DNA of 64,000 bases from Rhodeus uyekii. Its lineage: Eukaryota; Chordata; Actinopteri; Cypriniformes; Acheilognathidae. Shown in pieces: positions 38,501 to 53,100 of the stretch. A program made the translations under genes and the position numbers. The notes beneath the pieces are model-generated. The model was given only the letters and a program-made list of their open reading frames with translations. It did no database searches and had not been told where the DNA came from. Position 1 is the first letter of the stretch. Every line of letters begins with the position of its first letter. The stretch spans positions 293,759 through 357,758 of the forward strand of contig JAWRVZ010000178.1 of assembly GCA_037043235.1 (NCBI GenBank), given 5' to 3'.

Positions 38501-41092
38501 TTAAATATCAGAAACCTAGTGCTGAGAAACTCTGATAGTCACAATTACAAACTGAATGTTCTAACCCAGGGGTCACCAACATGATGTCCGCGGGCACCAG
38601 GTGACCCGCAAGAACCACATGAGTCGCCTGCGGGCCTGTTCTAAAAATAGCTCACTATAGCGCCACTTACCAGAGAGTTGCATCTATTTTTTTGTTGCTA
38701 TTCTTTTTTTAAATCACACTTGCATTGGTAAAAATGTTTCATATTTACATAACATTTAATATTTTACATACTTTTAAAAATGTTTCATATTAGATTAGAG
38801 CTAGCTAGTCTCCTCTGCCACCGTTGCCTAGGAGACCATCTAGCAGGCGCAGTGAAGGTGAGGAGATTATTTACCCCAAAGACATGGCAGAAAAAGAAAG
38901 AAAAGAACCCTGCGCGTATAATTTGCAGGGGGTGACGGCAAAGCGGCACAATGTAGAGAGACATTTCTGAATGTGTCACGCAAGCTACCATTCAAACTAC
39001 CCACTGGACAGCACACTAAGAGTGGAAAAAGCACGCAAGTTAAAGTTAGTCCTTCAGTTTCAGAAGGTAGAAGTAGCCCTCAGTTTCAAAAGGGTTGGTG
39101 ACCCTTGTTCTAACCACACTGACTGAGGTGTGACGGGTTCATGTTCACAAGCAAAGCACTACTAACTGAATGATTTCAAAAAAAATTACTTGCAGGCTAC
39201 ATGGAATAAATGTAAAAAAAAAAAAATTATATATATATATATTTATTTCAAAACAAATCTATGATGGGGTTGATTTGAGACTTTTCACAGACAGCAACTT
39301 AGTCACTACTGCATGCAATCCAAATAGTGAAACGTACCTGAGGAGCCAAAGGCACCAAGTGCAGAGCCTAGTCCAACACCCAGAGATCCACCAGTGCTGC
39401 TGAAACCTAGAGATGTGCTAGGCGGAGGTGCCGCGCTTGTATGGGAGAATAGCGAGCTGCTCTGGGAGCTGGGTGCCACTGATCCAGACCCATAGAACGA
39501 GCTGGAGGGCAGTCCACTGGAGGGTGGAGGTGGCTGCTGTTGAGGTTGAGGCTGCTGGGGTTGTTGGCAGCCCATGGACCGGTACAGACCATTAGCAGGT
39601 CCAGACATGCTGTTACCAGAGCCTGACGCAGATGCAGCTAGACAAGAGTACAGAAAGAAGAAGAAAAGTATTAAAAGAAAGTAAAAGAAAGTTCGGTTAG
39701 AAGAATAAAAAGAAACAAATAGACCATTTAATTTTAAAGTGCAGAAAACATTTTCAGTTTAAAAAGTCAGTGAAAAACAGGCATATTTACCAGCTTGTGC
39801 GGCTGCTGGGTTGATGAGGAGAGGGGTTTGGACCAGTCGGACAGGTCCACCCAGGCCAGTGCGAGCTCCAGGACCCATTACCAGAGCTCCATTCTGATCA
39901 TAGTAAGCTGGTGCAAGAACTTGGTAACCTGATTAAAACAGAACAGACTGAATCTGTGTCTGAATCAAAGTGTGTAGAGGTTTTACCTTCAGAGTTCCCA
40001 CACCTTTAGACTAATTAATTTATTTTCCAGTTGTTGATTACTGGATATGGATTTAAAATTTATTTTAAAGAGATGAAATTCACATTAACAATATATATTG
40101 TTTCAAGCCAATTAGAACATTCAGATTTTTGCTATTCCTTTCACAAGCTATTGAATGAGTTTACTAAAATCTCTTCTGTCACACAAAGTGCCACTTACAT
40201 AGTTCTGTTAAATTACATAATATGCATTATATTTGTCACAAAACGTTATTACTGACTTCAATCCTAAGCTGGAAGATTGTGTATTATGCATTAACTTTCA
40301 TGAAATACACTGGAATATAATTGTGTCATTATGACATGATCTTTTGAAGAACAAATTTTTATTATTAATGTCTCATGAGAATGGGTTGGCTTTTTTGACT
40401 TGATGTTGCAGTACGCAGTTTGGAAACAAGAAATAGCTGATCACTTTATGGATAACCATTAAACAATTTTAAAGTGAGCTATATTTGGACATTACAAAAA
40501 AATAAATGTTTTATAAGTCATGGGAATTTTTTTTTTTACTAACCTGGCATGCCTGTAAAGGCCAAGGCTGGGTTTGCAGCAGCAAGGGACTCCTGCTGAC
40601 TCTGTTGGCCCTGGCCAGGGGTCAAGGGTCGCTGATTGCTCCCCGCACGCATCACCTGGAAATTAGCCTGAAGTAAACCACTAGTTTTTAAGTCTAAAGC
40701 AACTACCGTATTTTCCGCACCATAAGGTGCAGTCTCAATTATGGGGTCTAGTTCTGTACTTAACCCATACATAAGGTGCACTGTATTATAAGGCGCATGC
40801 TAAAACATACGTTCTACAAAAAAAGGTAACGGTGAGTTTTATTGAACTTTATTCTACTATAAATAAATACACTGACATTATGTTTTAATCAATCCATCAA
40901 AGTCATCATCTTCTGTGCCTGAATTGAACAGCTGGGCAATTTCGCCATCAAACATAGAGGTGTTGTACCGAAATCTGACTCCCCTGCGTGCATTCATTAA
41001 TACAAGCTTCCTTGAGCACATTCGCTTATCAATCAATATCACCCATCATGTGAAAAAAAAAAAAATCAACAGTTTTGCTGATATCGTGATTA

Positions 41093-41128
<36 letters not shown>

Positions 41129-44100
41129 CATGCAGCACCTGGAAGATACTTAAAGGGACCTGGGGGAAAAAAACAAAGGGACCTGAAATGCATTTTCAAT
41201 GTCCTTTTATGTATCTTCCAGGTCCTTCGTGCTCCCGTGTGCGTGTGTGTCTGTGTCTAATCTCCTCAGCTGTTTGTGCTCCTTTATCTGTCAGTTGTGA
41301 ACGTTTCTAGGTTCGTGTTACGTGACGAGTGTGGGTGTTCCTAAGAAGTGCCGTTTCTGTTGCATTTCAGGTATTTTGGTTTTCGTGTTTCCTTGAATAA
41401 AGCTCTTACGTTTGTAACTTATTCTCCGAGTCCTGGATCTGCATCGCACTTGTGACACCTTTATACACATTTCATTATTTAATTTAAGTGTACTCAAAAC
41501 GTTTGTGCACGTTCTGGGTGTTTACTGTGTTAAAAAAAACAAAAACACGATTGATAAGAGAATATGCTCAAGGAAGCCCGGTGGAGGGAAGTGTACATAC
41601 TGTATGTTTATGTTCCTGAAATCAGGAATTATGTTATGAAATCAACAGCTCCACTGGTGTCTTTATCTCTCCTCCTGACAAAGCTCAGGAAGTATACAGT
41701 TTCAATCCATCTAACATCCTTTATACACATTTAATTTTCTTTGTATTAAGTGTACTCAAAACTTGTGTGCTCATTCTGGGTGTTTGCTGTGTGAAAATAA
41801 TATTGATAAGGGAATATGCTCCAGGAAGTGCGTAGCGACGGAGTCAGATTTCAGTTCAATCTCTCAGGTTTCTCCCTCCGGAGGCGTGGCGGAGGAAAGC
41901 ATACATGCTATACATATTACGTAATGTTCTGTGATTGGTTTATCGCTGCCAGCGTACGTAGTGTACGTATTACATCCCTGTGTCAGCGGGAAATGGTCCG
42001 ACAGTCAATCAAGCGCATCGCTTAGCAAAGTTACACAACAACAATTTTGAATTTGAACTAACGCTGTCATTTGGAATTTTTAACCTGTAGAACGTTTTTG
42101 CCTTTAGTTCACTTTCAAAAGGAACCACTTTTCACATTTCCAAGTTAACTAATATGTAAGTCACAAGGAAGTAATACTGTCCTTTCACTGGTCAGAAAAC
42201 AACCGTTTATACAACATAAAAAAAGGTTTAGTGAAGACCAAAGTGATCCAAGTACAGATCTATTATTGTTTTTACTATTGAAGACCTGTGAAATGTAATA
42301 CATCAGTGTATAACGTTGCTTTTTAATATTTAAAATGATCCTGTGTTCTCCCACTGCATGTGTTTCACTGTATACATGAGATTGCATTAGAAAAAATATT
42401 GAGGAACAAGTGGAAATTATTTTTTGTGTTAATCAGCATTACACCACAAGCATTGTTGATAGCATTGGTTTAATACACGTTAGTTCATGCTACATATTAA
42501 ACAAGGCTTGTGTTGATGTCACCAACCTGTTGTCCTGGTCCGGGACCCTGATTGGACGCCTGCTGGTTGGCAGAATGACTGGCGGCAGCTGCAGTCTGTT
42601 GTTGGAAGAGGTTGGCTGGATAAACACCCCATGGGACCCCATAGTACTGAGGAGGGACTACAGCCGGACCTGTAGGATCAAATGAGTTACAAGTGCTGCA
42701 AAACTCTAGCAAGCTAACGAGATATCCACCAATTTATTTCTTTTAAACTTAAGAAAGGGTATAAAAATGAGTCGGAGAGCTGTACAAAGTAAGAAGTCAA
42801 AAACTTATCACTTCCATACGGAGTGGGAGATTAACTTTTTTTTCCACCATGTTATTTTCGAAGTGTGTTTGCCTCATCTGCCTCATTCATAAATAAATAT
42901 GTTTTGTGTTTTTATAGTAGGTAGATGATTTTAGAAGTAGCTCATAAGTCAAAAAAGTGTGGGCATCCCTGGTCTACACTATGGTTGACATGTATAATGT
43001 GTATACCTGCAAGTGTTGCGGCTGCTGCCAATCCTGCAGCGGTGTAAGGGTCTGTTCCAGGAGGGGCAGCATTGATGATGTAAGGGTTTGGCACAAACGC
43101 AGGTGCAAGGCCTACCGGGAGAGAAAGAGCATTAGAATCAAACCACCCCAGGACAGATTGATTCAGAGTACCTATGTTCCCCAAAAAACACACACACAAA
43201 CACAATAAAAATTAAACCACTAAACGCACTCAATCAGTGAGATATTACGTCAAAAGCACTAAGTATTTGTTTGACTTCAGTGTTTGGCAACTTCACAAGA
43301 TTGTATCATATTTGAGTCTTAGGCAAAGCTACAACATTACTTTCCCCAGCTACAAACACCATGTTTATTAATAATGTTAAAAAACCTGTATGATCAGCAC
43401 CATTGTGGTGGAAAAGGGCTGAGGGAGACCCTGTATAAAATGAAATGTCTGTAAGAGATTATATTACCAAGGTGTTGCTGTTGGGCTGCAGCAAGGGCAT
43501 ACTGTTGCTGCTGTGCTGCAGTCAGCTGCTGAACTGTAAGATGACTAGATCTCTGGAATAACTAGAAAGGAAAAAAAAGTTATTATACCTCTTATTAAAT
43601 TATATCCACTACATATGCAGTAACATTCATAGGTTTTGGATCAGTGATTAATATTCTGCAAGGATGCATGAAATTTATCAAAAGTGAAACATCCATGATG
43701 CCAAAAAAAAAACTATTTCAATAGAATTCTGTTCTTTTAACCTATTCAAAGCCAAGCAAAAATTAAAAATGTACCATCATTTTTATAAAAACAATAAGTG
43801 ACCAACAACATTTTAGAATTACAATTTTTGAATCTTTAATGATACATTTGTTTAATTAATAAAATTAGGGTTTTATTTTAACATTAATGATCAATTTTTG
43901 TTTAATAAAATTAGGGTTTTATTTTAACATTAAACTTCTGTTTTCTGACTGCACATTAAATATACATTCTGTGCTTTGAAATTTACTTGTGTTATTTAAA
44001 AAATTTAAATAAAAACTACAGTGGGAGATATATACTGTAGTCATCATAAAAATAAAATCGCCCAGCACTATTGGGGTAGCTGTACCTGCTGTTGAGAGCT

Positions 44101-47100
44101 GTAGTCAAACAGGCTGACCGGAGCACCAGATGAGTCCACCTGGATCTGATTTCCAGCATAGTCAAATTGGAGTGACTCCATGCCCACCTGCTGCTCCATG
44201 GCGCCCATGCTCTGGGCTTCTTGACTCTGGAAGTCCTCTGTGGGAGGTTTGTTTGTAACAGAGTTGGGTGGCTGCAGAACGTGCGGGTGGTGCTGCACCA
44301 TCATCTCCAGACCGGCCTGACTGGGGCCCAGTCGTTCTACTGCCTCTGTGGGGGATGCCTGCCGACTACCTGGGGTGGGGCTGCAGGAAATAATTGTTTC
44401 AGTTTGTTAAATTGTAATAGTTTTGTTTCAGATTTCAAGGTGAACCACTAAATGCCACTTACATTTTAATGCCACTAACATTGGTGGGACAGATAATCCC
44501 ATCCCAAACTCATGCATTTTTTAAGTAGAAAACTCTAAAAACCTTCAAGGGTCCTGATGACATATAGCATAAGTTTTGTTATGATATTATTCAGTATCAA
44601 TTTCACGTTTTGTTCAATTATAGAGCTGCAATCACCCCACTATTTGTGGGTGTGTTTATAGTAATAAAACATTTGATTTGTAGTGCGCCTTTCTCAAACT
44701 CAAAGCGCAAATTACAAGCAATACAAAATTGCAAAAACAAATAATTTATATATTAAAAAAAATTATATTTTGAGACACTACTTAAAACATTCCAAAGAGT
44801 TGTCATTTCTAACAAATGCAGGTAATGAATTCCACAATTTTGGTGCATTGTAGGAAAAGGCCAACCCGCCCATAGATTTTAGTTTACAGCGAGTGATACA
44901 AAGTAAGAGAGCCAGCAGAACGGAGGGAACAAGAAGGAATAGATAGAATAACCAAACTACAAATGTAAGCAGGAGCCAACCCATGTACTGCCTTGTAAGA
45001 TCAGAATTTTTTAAATCCTAAAATTATACAGAAGCATGTCAAATTCTATATACACATCTAACTGCATTTAGGAGGTAGAGACATTCAAATTTACAATAAA
45101 AATTGACATTTAGCCTTTCACATAGAGTCAACTTGCTATGATTTTGTACTTTCTACAGTGGTTTCGATAAAGTTTTTGAAAACATTCACAAAAGTTTTGA
45201 TTTTTTTTAAGTGCTAAATCACGACATCAGACAATCCATATTGTGAAACTGCATGTTTGGTATCGTTGGACTCAGCAAGGATTCAGGAATCGAACAATAT
45301 GTTGTGAAAATAATATAAGCATGTAAGTAAATATACCTGAAACTTCTGATAAAGCTGATAACCCATACCAAATTTTATAACGTTAGGCTAATGTAATGTA
45401 TACATGACCATCAAATGGTCAACATATGAGAAAATTGGGTATCATTTGATTCTACATTTACGCATTTGGCAGACGCTTTTACGCTTCTTTTTTTTACGCG
45501 GGGGGTGCGCGCGATTGTTGAAACACACCTCCTCACCACCAAAGCTACAGCGCCACAGCCACTCACGGACCAGTTCACGAATTCGATCCGCGGAACGGTA
45601 CCATTTGATCCACGGACCGGCCGGCGAATTCGACCGGTGGTTGGGGACCACTGCACTAAAGGATTGCAGAGATGCAGCCTCATGTCAAATTTGGCATGCT
45701 CTTTGTCAAGTTAGTTTGCGAGAGCGGGTTGGGTTTAACAAAAAACTTGATAACTTTTTGTCAGCGTGATCTAAAGATGATATGATTATCATGAGTAACC
45801 GTCTCGGAGGAAATCAAATTAATTTTTTGGCAAGAGAATGTCCCTTGAGCCAAGGAATCAGAGGGGAAAATAGTTTTGCTTCTAGCCCTTAGGGTTAGCA
45901 AAAATGTAAGTGAAAAAGGGATTGAGTTAGAGACTACAAATTTACTAAGGTGAATGTTTGTACTGTCCTCTATTTGTCACTTTTTAATCATACAGTAATA
46001 TGGGCTGCCACAGACTTCCACAGGAGGAGGAAGAGGAATCACTAATGGGTATCATTTGGTGCTTGGCCCCAATAAAAAAAAAAACATTAGCTTACTGATA
46101 GCTTACTTTACATGTCTGTCAGATGTCCCCTTCTGGGCTAAGTAGATATTTTAAACAATAACATTTTGCAAACATTTTCTCCCTCCATCCCACCGAAATG
46201 AAATATAAGTTTAATATTTTCATGTTAATACAGCTGCCAAGTAAAACTCTGTTTGAAGTCATACTTGAAGTCTTTACAGTCGCGATCCATCCCGTTCAGC
46301 AGTCCTCTGGCATTTGCTTTTGAGGCATCCACTTCATCTCCAACTTTCATCTCAGGACTTTTGTCTTCCTCAAATGGTGAAGACTTTTCTTTTGAATCGC
46401 TCTTTTCCCTGCCATCTGGATCTGCATCTGCTCCACCCTGGAAAGGAGGATTAAAGGGTAAGAAAATGTAATTAAATGCATGTTATTGGTCTTGTTGAAA
46501 CAAAGCATCAATGTATAAATACACATTTCTTTAGTCTAATCAAAACGTCATAGCTTAGTTTTAAAATGTTATCAGTTTTACATTGATTTTTATTGTCTTC
46601 ACAAAACGCCAGCGCGTGTCAAGACTGGAGCCCAGATCTCAACCAGGTTTCAAACCCTCATATAAATCGGAAAACCTATAAACATCTGTAATAATCGATA
46701 TCTACATATTCTCCTTTTTCCTAAGGGCATTTGTAAACGGTAGACATTCCGGTTTCAATTTCACAAACAATATATTTTTTTTTTTAAATACTGCCATACT
46801 GGTGCATAGCTGAAACAACTTCTGTGTCTATTCAACACACACAAAGAGTGAATTGAGAGAAGATAGATCAAAAGTAGGGCTATTCAATTACCGTAACTTC
46901 CAGACTATAAGCCGCAACTTGTTTTCCACACTTTGAACTTCGCGGCTTAAACAATGATACAGCTAATATATTAATTTTTCCAGGTTTCAAATTTATTAAT
47001 TAAAAAAAACACACAAAAAAAAACATTGTGACGTTCTTAGTTTTTGGCCGACATGAAGCTTTCATTAGACCAGTGCTTCTCAGTAATTTTCTCTTACTCC

Positions 47101-50100
47101 CCCCTAAGAAGTAAACATTTTGCATCGGCAAAGCTGTTGTGAGAACCTCACGAAGACTTGAAAACCATGAACGTGCATACTACTCTAAATGTGCATAAAC
47201 AACTTCTAAACACTGGCAAACCCGTTGAAAGTAGAAGTGAAAAGATAAAGTTCAGTTTATTGTAGACATAATCCCACACTGATGATCGTGGTCTGGCTTT
47301 ATGTGATAGACTCAATTTATTTCACATGCAATTTGTTCTTCTTTTAATGAAAATAAAACTTTGTTTTTGTTGTTTTGTATAGGCTGTTAAAGTTCTTAGA
47401 AAGAAAACCGGTCTCAGCGGGTGAGAAAATAAATAAAAATAAACGGAATAGGCCAAGCAATCTCTAAGCATAAGCAGCTTTCCTGTAGCTCGACCAGTAA
47501 AGCATTGATGTTTACAATGCCAAGGTCATGGGTTCGATTCCCAAGGAAAGCAAGAATTAGAATGTCAATGTGTTTCTTGAATGCAATGTAAGTCGCTTAG
47601 GATAAAAGCATCTGCCAAATGCATAAAATGTAAAAATTAGATGATCATTGACTCACATAGCCTCCGTTTCTGTAACGGCCATCCATCTTGTCTCCAGGAG
47701 AAGAGCTGAGGACATACTCCACCATGCTCACACCCAGACCGCCCCCCTCTGAGCGTGGGGACAGCACTGAGCTCGCATCTCCATTCCCGTTGTAGCCCTG
47801 GCCTGGTCGCCTTTGCACCATAATGGGCTGAGACACAGAATGATCTAGACACAGCAGAGTAAAAATAAAAGCAATGACATTATAATAACAGAAATAACAA
47901 CCAGAGTACAAATAAAACATTAAACCACGCATGAAGGAAACCATGCAATAATCGACAACCTCTTTGCTCTGAAAATGTACATACATTCAACTTGAGCAGC
48001 TACCAAATTAATAAATTAAAGATATGCTTTAATGGATAAAGCTGATCTGACTAATATCACTTTTTCTTAGTTTTCAAAGTGCATATCAAATGCAGTTGTC
48101 TCTCAAAATAAAATAACCAATTTTCCCAAAAAGAACAAATTGTCTGAAAAAGAAAATCCACTTTGCATACACTTTCAAAGGTAGAAGTCTCAAATTGAGA
48201 TGATAAAACTGATGCCATCGTTGTGAGGAAGCCTCCAGAGCTGAAATTTAGATTTGGTAGAGCGTGATTCAGTTGTAAAACACACTGTTAATGGTGGACC
48301 AAATCACAACAGACTGGGCCAACGGACCATTCAGAGTTGTCAACAAAAAAGAAAAAAAGAGAGAGAAAAAGGAAAACCCCCAATCAAATCATTTTAGACA
48401 CTTGGACCGTGTTTACACCTGGTTTTAAGAATACGCTTTGATCGATCAATCACAAGTAGATGCTAAATATGGTGTAAATGGGGTCTATAATGTTTTGAGC
48501 TCGTCCAATTCCAGAAAACACATTCAACCTGATTGCATTCGTAGTGTAGATGCTCAAGTGATTAAAACCGCATACTGACACAAAAAAGTTACGGGAAGCA
48601 CACTAGCCAGATGGGATTTAAACTTTGCTGGCTAGAGACCCAAGTTTGATTTGAAAAACCTACCAAGACAGAAGATGTAAAACAAACACAATGTTTTCAC
48701 ACTCAGAGCAGAAACGAAAGCTGCTCCATGTATGCTTTTCCATCATTCTGGTTAATCTTTCCAACATTCTGCTTTATTTTTCTGAACTTATTTCTCTATC
48801 CGATTAAACCATGCATTCGCTAGCGGTGCGCAACAGCACAACGGGATCTCTCCTTTAGATCCCTGTGGTGGACAACAATGGTAGTAGGGCCTTAATCTCT
48901 TATTTCCATTCATATTAATGGATGATCTTTTTAAAATTCCCGTTAGTACCATAAGCATCAGAAAATCACAAAAGTGTTTGATTCAGAATGCCCCATTTAC
49001 TACGCCTCAGGTTTTGTAATGTTTAGACACCGTGTTCAGCAGAAAAAAAATATATACATTTTTCCAAATGGGCACAGTAGACATCTTTGCAATTGTTTTT
49101 GTCATGAGTGTCTGGAGACGATGCATGGCAAGTTTTATGTGAATTGGACAAAAGGTGGATAAAGTTTGTAGATCATAATTAAACATTCTTGAATGGGATT
49201 TAAGCAAGGATAAAACATAAATTTGCTTATTGTTGTAGCACCTCTTTGTGGCCAACTTTCACAAAATTCGGTACACATACATTTTCACATAAAGTATCTA
49301 TTTTTGTAATGGTAGGCCATTCAGATTATAGTAGCCTTTATACTACCCAATAAACACTGGTGTTATTAAAAATAAATAAATAGAAAAAACAAGCATTGTT
49401 CATAGTCACACTTCGAATGATGAAACCAACTACAAAAATATAGCTGCAAGCAGCCATGACGGGGCCAAGCACGACATTAAATGTCATGATGACGTGGCTG
49501 GCAGCATCAGACCAACGGCAGTAAGCATTTAAAGACATTTCAATGTGACTTCAGTCTAAATGGCTGAAAAAGCATCAATAAGGTCTTTAGTAATTCGATT
49601 GAACTGTTTATCACGTTCGACCAACAGGCAGCGCTGTGACCAAACTGATTTGTCAAATTATGTGGTACATTCAGAGTGAGGTGACAATGACATGCAAATT
49701 TAGGTATCAATTGAGTATAGCATTGTTGACGTAGAGCATTACGTAGATCATGTTTGTTAAACATAGCATTTCATGAGAAAATTCTAAATGGCCGACATGG
49801 GAAAATTTAGTATTGCACGACTCTGCATGATGCACTGAATCTAAAGAGACCAGTTTCATGATTTTTGGCAAAGGATTCAGAAGTTAAGAGCAAAAGCGTC
49901 ACATTTTAAATTTCTCCAGACCACTAGAGGGCACTGTGTCCAAACTCAGCAGGTAGCTTCAGATCATGATTGCCATGACACGCACGTAGTTTGGTCAGAA
50001 TACGCTAATGTGTTGCAGAGATACTGCAGGGGATTTCATTTTGGTCGCCATTTTGTCGAATTCTTTCAATTCTTTATTCAAGATTTCCTAAGCAAAACAA

Positions 50101-53100
50101 CTCGATTTTTATCAGCATGGTCGGAAGACGATACGATTAAATTTCGGTGAAAATCGGACAAACAGTCTGGGAGGAGTTCGAAAAATTATAGTTTTTCTTT
50201 AAAAACTTATGGCAGACAGGAAGTTTAGCCAACTATGACAAATTTGGTATCCGTGTTCTCGGCTTGAACCAAGGAACATTAAGACAATTTGTTTTGCCAT
50301 AGGTTAACGTAAAAGTTGTCATGATCAGAAATAATCAAAATCACTGCGCCAAAACTCTGCAGGTAGCCTCAGATCATGACTGACGTACCACACACTAAGT
50401 TTGGTCAGAATATGCAAATGCGTTGCGGATATAAAGCCTCACTTTCATTTATACTGCCCTTTTGTCAAATTCTTTCCCGAGTCATTCATAAACGGTTTGA
50501 CAAATCAACTTTCTTTTAATAACTTTGTCAACATGGTCTGGAGATGGTGTGGTTCAATTTCCATGAAAAATCGGACGAACGGCCTAGGAGAAGTTAGAAA
50601 AAGTAGGATTTCGTAAAATTCTAAATTACGGAAAAATTATCATGACGGAAAATGACGTCATAGGGTGCAATCAAATCGTCTTGAACCAAGGAATCAGAGG
50701 ACAAAATAATTTTGCTTCTAGAACATATGGTTCAAAAGTTAGCATAAACATGAGTGCAACTTTGGACAAGTGGTGGCACTAAAGAGGTTAGTAGTTAGAG
50801 TTAGAGACTTCAAATTTGCTATGGTCAATGATTGGACTGCCCTTCAGTGCTTGGCCCCTAAAAAAAAACAGTTCATAGCGCACAGGTGCATTGAATGTTG
50901 ATACGAACAATGAAAGGGAAACAATATGAGAAGATGAGAAAGAGTATGCATAGAAGGTGGTGAACCAGGAAGAAGGAGATGTGTATGAGAAAGAGCAAGG
51001 TGTGGAGAGTGTTGTCAAGGCTGGATCCGGCACAATAGAGGATAGATCCCTTCACCATTGCCTGTGATATGGACAAAGTCCTCAGCGCAGACCAAACATG
51101 AACACTTGAGGCAGGAATCTCTCAATTACCTTGATTTCGCAGTTTTAATTGAGTACACTGTAACATGTTTTTCCATTTAGTTTTCTTTGTCTGCAGTTGG
51201 ATTATTATATTTTACAGTATGCTGAATATACAGATATACAATACGCTAATATACCTGCAATACAGTATAGGTGTGAAAAGGAGCTTGCCCCTTCCGGATT
51301 ATGTTTTTCCATGTTTGTCACACTTAAATGTTTCAGATCAAACCAATTTAAAAATTAGTCATATTTTGATAACTTGCAATGAGTCTTTTACAGTTGGAGA
51401 GTCTTAACTTTGATTTTCTTCAGCCATTGTCAGGTGGACTTGCCGGTGTATTTTTGGATCATTGTTCGGCTCCAGAAACCAAGTTCGCTTCAGCTTGAGG
51501 TCACAGAGAGAGGGACAGATTTTCTCTTTCAGTATTTTTTGGTAGAAAGCAGAATTCATGGTTCTAAGTCTAAGTCAGAAAAACAGCCCCAGACCATCAC
51601 ACTACTACCACCACATTTCACTGCTGGTATAATGTTCTTTTTCTAAAATGCAGTGTTACTTTTACACCACATGTAATGGGACACACACACCTTCCAAAAA
51701 GTTCAACTTCTCTCGTCAGTCCACAGATTATTTTCCCAAAAGTCTTGACGACAGATTATTTTCCCAAAAGTCTTGACGATCAAGATGTTTTCTGGCAAAA
51801 ATAAGACTAGGTTTAATGTTGTTTTTTCTCAGCAGTGGTTTTTAGCTTGGAACTTCATCTTGCCCAGTCTCCGTCTTATGGTTGAGTAATGAACACGGAC
51901 CTTAACTGAGGCAGTTCTTTGGATGTTGTTGCAGGGTCTTTTGTAACCTCTTGGATGAGTTGTTGCTGCACTCTTGGGGAAATTTTGGTCGGCCAATCAC
52001 TCCTGTGAAGCTTCAAACCCAACCATTTAAATCTGCAATTTGTGTTTACTTGTTTTATCTTTGCCTTATATTTAAATTAGTGTAATTGTCTGAAAGTGTG
52101 ACATACAAAGAAAAAAAAGAAAAGAGGAAGGGGAAAACTCTCACGCCACTGTACATTTATTTATTGTATAAAACATACAAATTATTCTGTAACTATATGT
52201 CCTGGAGTGTTCTCAACATTTTTAATGCAGTGTCTAATAAATGCTAAGCTTGACGATGACATCCTCGTTTTCTACAGAAGTATTTTATAGCTGAACTGCG
52301 TCATTGAATAATTGTTCTGTTTGTGTGTGTTTTACTGTTAACTTCTGTATTTTTCTGTTTTCTGTTAAAATGCTATATAAATAAAGATGACTTTATTTTC
52401 CCGGAAGAAAATGGGTGATGTGTCTAAAGTCTGAAGCTGTAACGCCTGAATTCAGGTCAAAGCTTTCTTATCTTAAATGCTTAGTTCTAATTTTTTTTTT
52501 TTTAAGTAAAATGTTAAATCGGTAAATGCCCCTATCAGTTTCCTAAATAAATTAGGTGTTTTTTACAAATGTTGGTTGTTTCACCCCAAATAAAAAATCT
52601 GTTATTTAATCTTCCTCATGTCATTCCCAACCTGTAGGGTTGTTTACTTTTTGTCCCCTATGTTTCAGACAATAAACGGCAGACATTCCATCTTTTTCTG
52701 AAAACTTTGTTTAGTTGGTTTGTTACTCTGGGACTGGAGAGCTGAAGATCATCAAGGTCTCTCTCAATTGTTAATCGCTATCCATTTACCCCCTAGACAA
52801 GAAGGGTGAAACGTAACAAGACACTGGTCTATATCAATTAATTGTAGTCCTACTTTTGATTCATTCATCCAAAATTTGCCAAATTCCATACAGTTAATTA
52901 CATTTTTACAACCGGATTCCATATTTTCAACATCATGGAAGTCATAACGTACTAATTTACGTTCACGTCTTGCGAATCCAACCACAAAGCATAAGAATGG
53001 TTTGAAAATGTGTACCTAACCAATCTAAAACTAAAAATTGGCAATATTTGGTACTTCTTTGGCATAAACTATAGTAAGCTTTGCTTGGAAAAAAAAGCTC

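Noticed and set aside
47477..47560. Possible tRNA gene
   Set aside because: Box A and box B are present, but the sequence is embedded in a SINE body seen at two other places and cannot fold as an intact tRNA.
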